A stretch of DNA of 64,000 nucleotides from Portulaca oleracea (taxonomy: Eukaryota; Streptophyta; Magnoliopsida; Caryophyllales; Portulacaceae). The notes beneath the pieces were generated by a model that worked only from the letters and a program-made list of their open reading frames with translations, was not told the DNA's origin and made no database searches. The position numbers were made by a program, and so were the translations under genes. Positions 57,446-64,000 of this stretch are shown here, piece after piece (position 1 is the first letter of the stretch; each line of letters starts with the position of its first letter). The stretch spans positions 25,398,243 through 25,462,242 of the forward strand of contig CM055872.1 of NCBI GenBank assembly GCA_029582165.1. The letters run 5' to 3'.

Positions 57446-58001
57446 GGATTTTTGAACGCTAATATACTGAACTTTGGGGGTATTGGACAATAACGCACTG
57501 AACTTTGGTCGTGGACAATAATGCACTGAACTTTGAGGTGTGTTGAACAATAATGCACCCGAAACAATTTAAACGGTAGCTGATAACAATCTTATATGAG
57601 AGACCGAGAAGATGAATAAACTAAATAATATATAAATTTATGACATATCAGCTTATTTACACAAGTAATGGTGATTTTATACAACTACAACAATAATCTC
57701 TTAGAAGAAACACATTTAAACAAATGTGATTTTATGTTTTTTTTTTTGTCTTTTCAAAGTTGATTCTCTTTACTTACGTGCGGATTAGTTGACATGTCAT
57801 AAATTTAAATATTTTTGACCGATTCATCTCCTCCACGTGCTATGTTAGAATGTCACCAAATCAGTCACTGCCAAAATCATTTTGAGTACATTATTGTTCA
57901 ACACCGCTAAAGTACATTGTATTAATATACGTCCAATTTAAAAGTTAATTGAATTATTTTCCAATACCCCAAAAGCTCAGTATATTTGTGTCTAAAAACC
58001 C
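57446..58001. mobile_element. M2-family Mutator-like element in array unit 2
   Basis: 556 bp, TSD TTAAAATTA at 57437-57445 and 58002-58010; a copy by segmental duplication, not an independent insertion, because the flanks are the same as in unit 1. Confidence 0.9.
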
Positions 58002-58484
58002 TTAAAATTATTATGATAACTAATACAAAATAAATATTTTATTTGGACTTTTTCTAACATAATGTTTCATATAAACACAAGTGTAAAGTGGAGTAAAACA
58101 TAATCATTAACTTTAGATATTTGGTAAGCATTATATGAGAGAATAATTAAACATGATTATTATGAAATTTGTCTGTAAGTACTATATATATTTTGTACAC
58201 TATACATAATTAAATATGATTATCTTCTAACAATAATAAATTATTATGAAAAATTTAGTATCTAAGAAAATAAATAAATCTTCCATGAAAAATTAAATTA
58301 TAAATCCTATGATTCACGTGTAGAAAGTATATATTTTGTTTGGAGTTTTCTATATCATAATGTATGATATAAATCCATCAAAAAATGTATCATACAATAT
58401 AATAACTCTTAAATGGAAAGAATTCTTGATTTAGTGAATAATGATTTATGAGGCGCATTGAAGATATGTTGCAAAGGTTCTAAC

Positions 58485-58534
<50 letters not shown>

Positions 58535-58963
58535 GTAATAATAATAATAATAAATATATCATAGTAATAGTAATAATACTAGTATTAGTAACAGTAATAA
58601 TAATAATAACAATAACAAACAAAATAGTAATAATAGTAATAATTATATAGGATAATTTGATTCTAATAATCCCTACTTCCACCAATTGGACAATGGTGGA
58701 CCGTCCTTTCACCTTGTATTCTGGTGAACAGAAAAAAATTGGATTTGAGTGGGACGTCGGCGAGTTGAGTGGCGGTGATTCGGTAGTTTGCTGACATGAC
58801 ACGTTAGGCATGAGTTTGACCGGTTTGACTTTTATTTTTTTTGCCATGTCACACATAAAACACTTTCCCAAATATTTTTCTTTATTTTTTTAGTCCAATT
58901 TGGAATAAAATTTACCATTCCCTTTTTTCCCATTTTTCTCTCTTCTTTTCTCCATTTCCAGTC

Positions 58964-59007
<44 letters not shown>

Positions 59008-59124
59008 GTTAAAAAACAGAGCAAACTCACTCCTCAAACTTTTCAATCTCACCAATGGCGCTTGGGTCACAAATGCTCACAAATGCTCTCTAGTTCTTTC
59101 AACTTGCAACCAAGAAAGATAAAG

Positions 59125-59433
59125 TTAGTCAACGATTTCAATCTTAGGGTAGGTGCTCGAGTCACCAGCCTCATCCTACTGTTGGTTTATCTTGGCCATT
59201 ATAGGCTCACAGATGCTCTTGAGCTCTTCGATCTTCTCCTCAAACTTGGAGGCTTCAGCAAGTTGATAATTCCACTCAAGTCATTGAACTGTACTTCTTC
59301 TCAATTGCATTCCTCATCTTCCATTTGTCACTAAGACTAAGCTTCGCAACCCGCCAAAACACCACCCACGAAGTGAACATAATTCTCCAAGTCGTTTAGT
59401 TCTAGATGCCTCCATGTGCTTCATATCATCGGC
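59125..59433 (-). pseudogene. HSP70 C-terminal pseudogene fragment (array unit 2)
   Basis: Same fragment as at 55071-55380. Here the stretch NYQLAEASKFEEKIEELK is in one frame, which is the expected family sequence, while small indels occur upstream (around 59295 and 59390). In-frame TAG at 59178-59176 as in unit 1. Confidence 0.8.
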
Positions 59434-61497
59434 CGAGTTAATAGGTTAAGAGTTGGGATTATTTTCAGCCAAAAAGTGAGTTTGGATTATTTTCAGCCGA
59501 TGAGCTCCGACTTCGGATTATTTTCAGCCAAAAACCCTTTTTTAATTGGTCGACAAATTTTTGCCTCCTATAGGGTCATTGGATAATTTGATCTTTAACT
59601 TAGATAAAATTGAAATAACTACGAAAGTAGGTGATTGATTTTACTAAGCAATTTGTTTCATTGTCAAAAGCTCGCTACGGAAGAATTTATGTGATTATTG
59701 ACCCTAAAATGTATCAAATTAGTGACTTACATGTTCAATCCACTTGTTTGATTCATAGAATTACTTAGGTTTTTTATCCCCTGAACGCCTTTTTCATATT
59801 AATTTATCTGGGAAATTGTGGGAATATTAGCTAGATTTTCTATTTGTTAGTGAATAGAATTAGTTATAGATTGATCCATTAAAAATCCGACCAGTTTAGC
59901 AATCATCTAGGAGGCTAGTTTGGTGCGTAGTTAGCCATGTGGGATCGACCTTGATACTTGCTACACGAGTACCCGTGCACTTGCGGCGTATCACATACTC
60001 ACGAGGTTGGACATGCCCCTTAGCTGTATAATATCTCCTTATTTGATCTCTTAGATCAGAGGGATATTCTGAAATCATTTTTCTCAATCCAGAATGCATT
60101 AAAAGAGTACTACAATCAAAAATATTTTTAGGAGTACCTTCAATACCACTTGCTCTATTTCCCTCATTATCATCTCCAACATTTTATCCACTACTTTCCG
60201 ATTGTTTCTCTTTGCGACTCACTGAAAAAACAACACACAAACACAAATCAAAAATCAAAAATCTCAGCAAAATATGCAACATTCAGAAATCTATTTGCCT
60301 AATCAATACACAACTAATACTAATTTACCTAATTATTAACAGTAATTTACTAAATCACAAAATGTAGTTATTAACACTAATTATTAACAATAATTTACTA
60401 AATCACAGCTTTTTTTTTTTGAAAAAAAGGTGTCACACCACTTCGTTGATTCAATAATAGACAATCCTCAACAAGAACATCCAAAAGAATGGGTGGGGGA
60501 GAATAAAAAACTGTCAAGTCCATCACATTATGAAGGGCCCAATTTGCTAATCCGTGTGCAACATTGTTTGCCGACCTCCTGACCCATTTAATCTCCTTGA
60601 TAGGGCTTATCTCCCATCGACCAATAGTCTCTTTGGCCTCCAGAGCTAGATGTTGTCTTCCTGGGTCCTTTGTATTCAACAGATGGATGATCCCTTTTGC
60701 GTCACTTTCAATTACTCCATGCTCTACACCTCTTTCCAAACTCATCTCAATGGCTAATCTTATAGCTTTTAATTCTGCCAGCTCCACCGACCAATTCGCA
60801 TCAGTCCTTCTAGCAACTGCCCACTGGAAATCTCCTCTATCGTTCCGGGCCACAAAGTATTACAAATAATTCACAAATGACAATTACAAATCACAAACCA
60901 AAAATTCAAAATTATAAATTTCAGTAATTTACCAAATTGGAATGAAAAAAACTAAGATTGAAATAGTGAATCTTATCCATCAAATTCATGTCCTTTCCCC
61001 ATATTTTTTTCTGGTTTCCTCTTTCTGGGTTTGATCTTCATCTGTTTCCCCCTTCTGGGTTTTGATTCTGATCGGTTTTTTATTTTTCTGATTTCTCTGG
61101 TGGGATTTTTATGATCTTCTCCGATTAAAGTTCGCATCTTTTTTCGTGGGGTTTTGATTCTGATCGGTTTCCCACCTAGAATTGCTTGATTTCCAGGTGG
61201 GTTTCTTATTTCAATCAAATTCTCACCTGAATTCCGATGATGTCAGAGCTTGATCTGCAAATATCTTAATTGTTCGATTGCATGATATTCGATTGCATAA
61301 TATTCTTTAATTTCTTATCGAAGCGTGCTTCGCACGCGTTGACCCGACAATATTAAATAGAAAATTTAAAAGTTTAGTGTTATATAATAGATATTTTTAC
61401 ATAAACTAAAATTCTATTTTAATTTTAATTTGATTCTATTAGTCAATTATTTGCTTATCTAAAATGTATAATGAATATGCAAACCAAATTAAAATTA

Positions 61498-62053
61498 GGA
61501 TTTTTGAACGCTAATATACTGAACTTTGGGGGTATTGGACAATAACGCACTGAACTTTGGTCGTGGACAATAATGCACTGAACTTTGAGGTGTGTTGAAC
61601 AATAATGCATCCGAAACAATTTTAACGGTAGCTGATAACAATCTTATATGAGAGACCGAGAAGATGAATAAACTAAATAATATATAAATTTATGACATAT
61701 CAGCTTATTTACACAAGTAATGGTGATTTTATACAACTACAACAATAATCTCTTAGAAGAAACACATTTAAACAAATGTGATTTTATGTTTTTTTTTTTG
61801 TCTTTTCAAAGTTGATTCTCTTTACTTACGTGCGGATTAGTTGACATGTCATAAATTTAAATATTTTTGACCGATTCATCTCCTCCACGTGCTATGTTAG
61901 AATGTCACCAAATCAGTCACTGCCAAAATCATTTTGAGTACATTATTGTTCAACACCGCTAAAGTACAGTGTATTATTATACGTCCAAGTTAAAAGTTAA
62001 GTGCATTATTGTCCAATACCCCAAAAGCTCAGTATATTTGTGTCTAAAAACCC
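61498..62053. mobile_element. M2-family Mutator-like element in array unit 3
   Basis: TSD TTAAAATTA at 61489-61497 and 62054-62062. Copy by segmental duplication. Confidence 0.9.
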
Positions 62054-62536
62054 TTAAAATTATTATGATAACTAATACAAAATAAATATTTTATTTGGAC
62101 TTTTTCTAACATAATGTTTCATATAAACACAAGTGTAAAGTGGAGTAAAACATAATCATTAACTTTAGATATTTGGTAAGCATTATATGAGAGAATAATT
62201 AAACATGATTATTATGAAATTTGTCTGTAAGTACTATATATATTTTGTACACTATACATAATTAAATATGATTATCTTCTAACAATAATAAATTATTATG
62301 AAAAATTTAGTATCTAAGAAAATAAATAAATCTTCCATGAAAAATTAAATTATAAATCCTATGATTCACGTGTAGAAAGTATATATTTTGTTTGGAGTTT
62401 TCTATATCATAATGTATGATATAAATCCATCAAAAAATGTATCATACAATATAATAACTCTTAAATGGAAAGAATTCTTGATTTAGTGAATAATGATTTA
62501 TGAGGCGCATTGAAGATATGTTGCAAAGGTTCTAAC

Positions 62537-62574
<38 letters not shown>

Positions 62575-63003
62575 GTAATAATAATAATAATAAATATATC
62601 ATAGTAATAGTAATAATAGTAGTATTAGTAACAGTAATAATAATAATAACAATAACAAACAAAATAGTAATAATAGTAATAATTATATAGGATAATTTGA
62701 TTCTAATAATCCCTACTTCCACCAATTGGACAATGGTGGACCGTCCTTTCACCTTGTATTCTGGTGAACAGAAAAAAATTGGATTTGAGTGGGACGTCGG
62801 CGAGTTGAGTGGCGGTGATTCGGTAGTTTGCTGACATGACACGTTAGGCATGAGTTTGACCGGTTTGACTTTTATTTTTTTTGCCATGTCACACATAAAA
62901 CACTTTCCCAAATATTTTTCTTTATTTTTTTAGTCCAATTTGGAATAAAATTTACCATTCCCTTTTTTCCCATTTTTCTCTCTTCTTTTCTCCATTTCCA
63001 GTC

Positions 63004-63055
<52 letters not shown>

Positions 63056-63172
63056 GTTAAAAAACAGAGCAAACTCACTCCTCAAACTTTTCAATCTCAC
63101 CAATGGCGCTTGGGTCACAAATGCTCACAAATGCTCTCTAGTTCTTTCAACTTGCAACCAAGAAAGATAAAG

Positions 63173-63485
63173 TTAGTCAACGATTTCAATCTTAGGGTAG
63201 GTGCTCGAGTCACCAGCCTCATCCTACTGTTGGTTTATCTTGGCCATTATAGGCTCACAGATGCTCTTGAGCTCTTCGATCTTCTCCTCAAACTTGGAGG
63301 CTTCAGCAAGTTGATAATTCCACTCAAGTCATTGAACTGTACTTCTTCTCAATTGCATTCCTCATCTTCCATTTGTCACTAAGACTAAGCTTCTCGCAAC
63401 CTGCCAAAACACCACCCACGAAGTGAACATAATTCTCCAAGCTGTTCTTAGTTCTAGATGCCTCCATGTGCTTCATATCATCGGC
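63173..63485 (-). pseudogene. HSP70 C-terminal pseudogene fragment (array unit 3)
   Basis: As in units 1 and 2, ending in PKIEIVD and TAA at 63175-63173, with the in-frame TAG at 63226-63224. The part nearest the junction reads like unit 1, while the QLAEASKF stretch reads like unit 2, so each unit carries different small lesions. Confidence 0.8.
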
Positions 63486-64000
63486 CGAGTTAATAGGTTA
63501 AGAGTTGGGATTATTTTCAGCCAAAAAGTGAGTTTGGATTATTTTCAGCCGATGAGCTCCGACTTCGGATTATTTTCAGCCAAAAACCCTTTTTTAATTG
63601 GTCGACAAATTTTTGCCTCCTATAGGGTCATTGGATAATTTGATCTTTAACTTAGATAAAATTGAAATAACTACGAAAGTGGGTGATTGATTTTACTAAG
63701 CAATTTGTTTCATTGTCAAAAGCTCGCTATGGAAGAATTTATGTGATTATTGACCCTAAAATGTATCAAATTAGTGACTTACATGTTCAATCCACTTGTT
63801 TGATTCATAGAATTACTTAGGTTTTATCCCCTGAACGCCTTTTTCATATTAATTTATCTGGGAAATTGTGTGAATATTAGCTAGATTTTCTATTTGTTAG
63901 TGAATAGAATTAGTTATAGATTGATCCATTAAAAATCCGACCAGTTTAGCAATCATCTAGGAGGCTAGTTTGGTGCGTAGTTAGCCATGTGGGATCGACC
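63486..64000. repeat. Array unit 4, first 515 bp
   Basis: Starts with CGAGTTAATAGG and runs through the E arm, the D LTR tail and most of the A LTR tail until the window ends. It shows that the array has at least four units. Confidence 0.93.

Larger units (their letters stand above)
55381..59433. repeat. Array unit 2
   Basis: Begins in the right arm of element E (intact TTTTCAGCCAAAAACCC end), then the D LTR tail to 55519, GGGTC, and the A LTR tail to about 55940. Then the transposase exon (55941-56168), LINE fragment (56358-56801), non-coding, M2 element (57446-58001, TSD TTAAAATTA), (TAA)n, (CT)n and the HSP70 fragment (59125-59433). Confidence 0.93.
59434..63485. repeat. Array unit 3
   Basis: Same order as unit 2. 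Transposase exon at about 59994-60221, LINE fragment 60410-60853, M2 element 61498-62053, microsatellites, HSP70 fragment 63173-63485. It shares with unit 4 the variants GATGAGCTCC and CCTATAGGG, and with unit 2 most differences from unit 1. Confidence 0.93.
51313..64000. repeat. Tandem segmental array, three full units of 4.05-4.07 kb plus a partial fourth
   Basis: Units: 51313-55380 (4068 bp), 55381-59433 (4053 bp), 59434-63485 (4052 bp), 63486-64000 (cut by the window). Each junction joins ...CTTCATATCATCGGC to CGAGTTAATAGG. The first breakpoint lies inside the right inverted repeat of element E. The order within a unit is: right arm of E, end of the D LTR, end of the A LTR, transposase pseudogene exon, LINE fragment, M2 Mutator-like element, (TAA)n, (CT)n, HSP70 pseudogene. 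Units 2 and 3 are more alike than either is to unit 1. Sequence is otherwise close to identical, so the array is fairly young. Confidence 0.95.

Overview
The window is nuclear DNA from a flowering plant, probably a eudicot. The evidence is an intron-rich housekeeping gene with plant-type introns, plant-type LTR retrotransposons primed by tRNA-Asp and initiator tRNA-Met, Helitrons, Mutator-like and hAT-like DNA elements, and a plant HSP70 remnant. I saw no prokaryotic operon, CRISPR array, rRNA or tRNA gene. The species cannot be named from the sequence alone.

Region 1 (1-11257, minus strand) is the only host gene that looks functional. It is a homologue of endonuclease III (NTH1, base-excision repair DNA glycosylase/AP lyase). 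Ten exons join in frame to 320 codons. The 3' end, with the iron-sulphur cluster, lies outside the window. Intron 6 is about 7.5 kb, appears to start with a GC donor, and holds two Helitrons lying almost end to end (4713-5380 and 5383-6093).

Region 2 (11258-15213) is intergenic. It holds a minus-strand Helitron 3' end, an unrecognised coding exon, two Mutator-like elements with 9-bp target duplications (12721-13417 and 13446-13809), a GC-rich hAT-like element, and part of a TTF-zinc-finger/hAT-type transposase pseudogene.

Region 3 (15214-51872) is one deeply nested insertion into that pseudogene. Element A (Athila-like, gag plus protease-like segment plus Athila ORF1-like frame, no RT or integrase seen) is the host. 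Inside its 5' LTR sits element B (16623-30166, gag-only, TSD ACGTG/ACGAG). Inside B sits element C (19298-25846, Ty3/Gypsy chromovirus, CRM-like, full but frameshifted pol, TSD AAATC). A solo LTR of the B family (30430-32088, TSD AGAAG) lies in A's leader. Element D (41468-51453, minus strand, Tat-like gag only, TSD GGGTC) lies in A's 3' LTR. D in turn carries a Tat/Ogre-type LTR (45148-46542), a minisatellite of hairpin-forming repeats (42995-43990), and a Mutator-like element E (50398-51418) in its 5' LTR.

Region 4 (51313-64000) is a tandem segmental array of about 4.05-4.07 kb per unit: three complete units and the start of a fourth. Each unit runs from the right arm of element E, through the ends of the D and A LTRs, the transposase pseudogene, a truncated LINE RNase H fragment, a Mutator-like element and microsatellites, to an HSP70 C-terminal pseudogene that is cut at the unit junction. 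The array therefore formed after all the nested insertions it contains.

Only the NTH1 homologue is a likely working gene. The transposon-coded reading frames are nearly all broken, and only element C ever shows a reverse transcriptase, so A, B and D would have needed enzymes supplied in trans.
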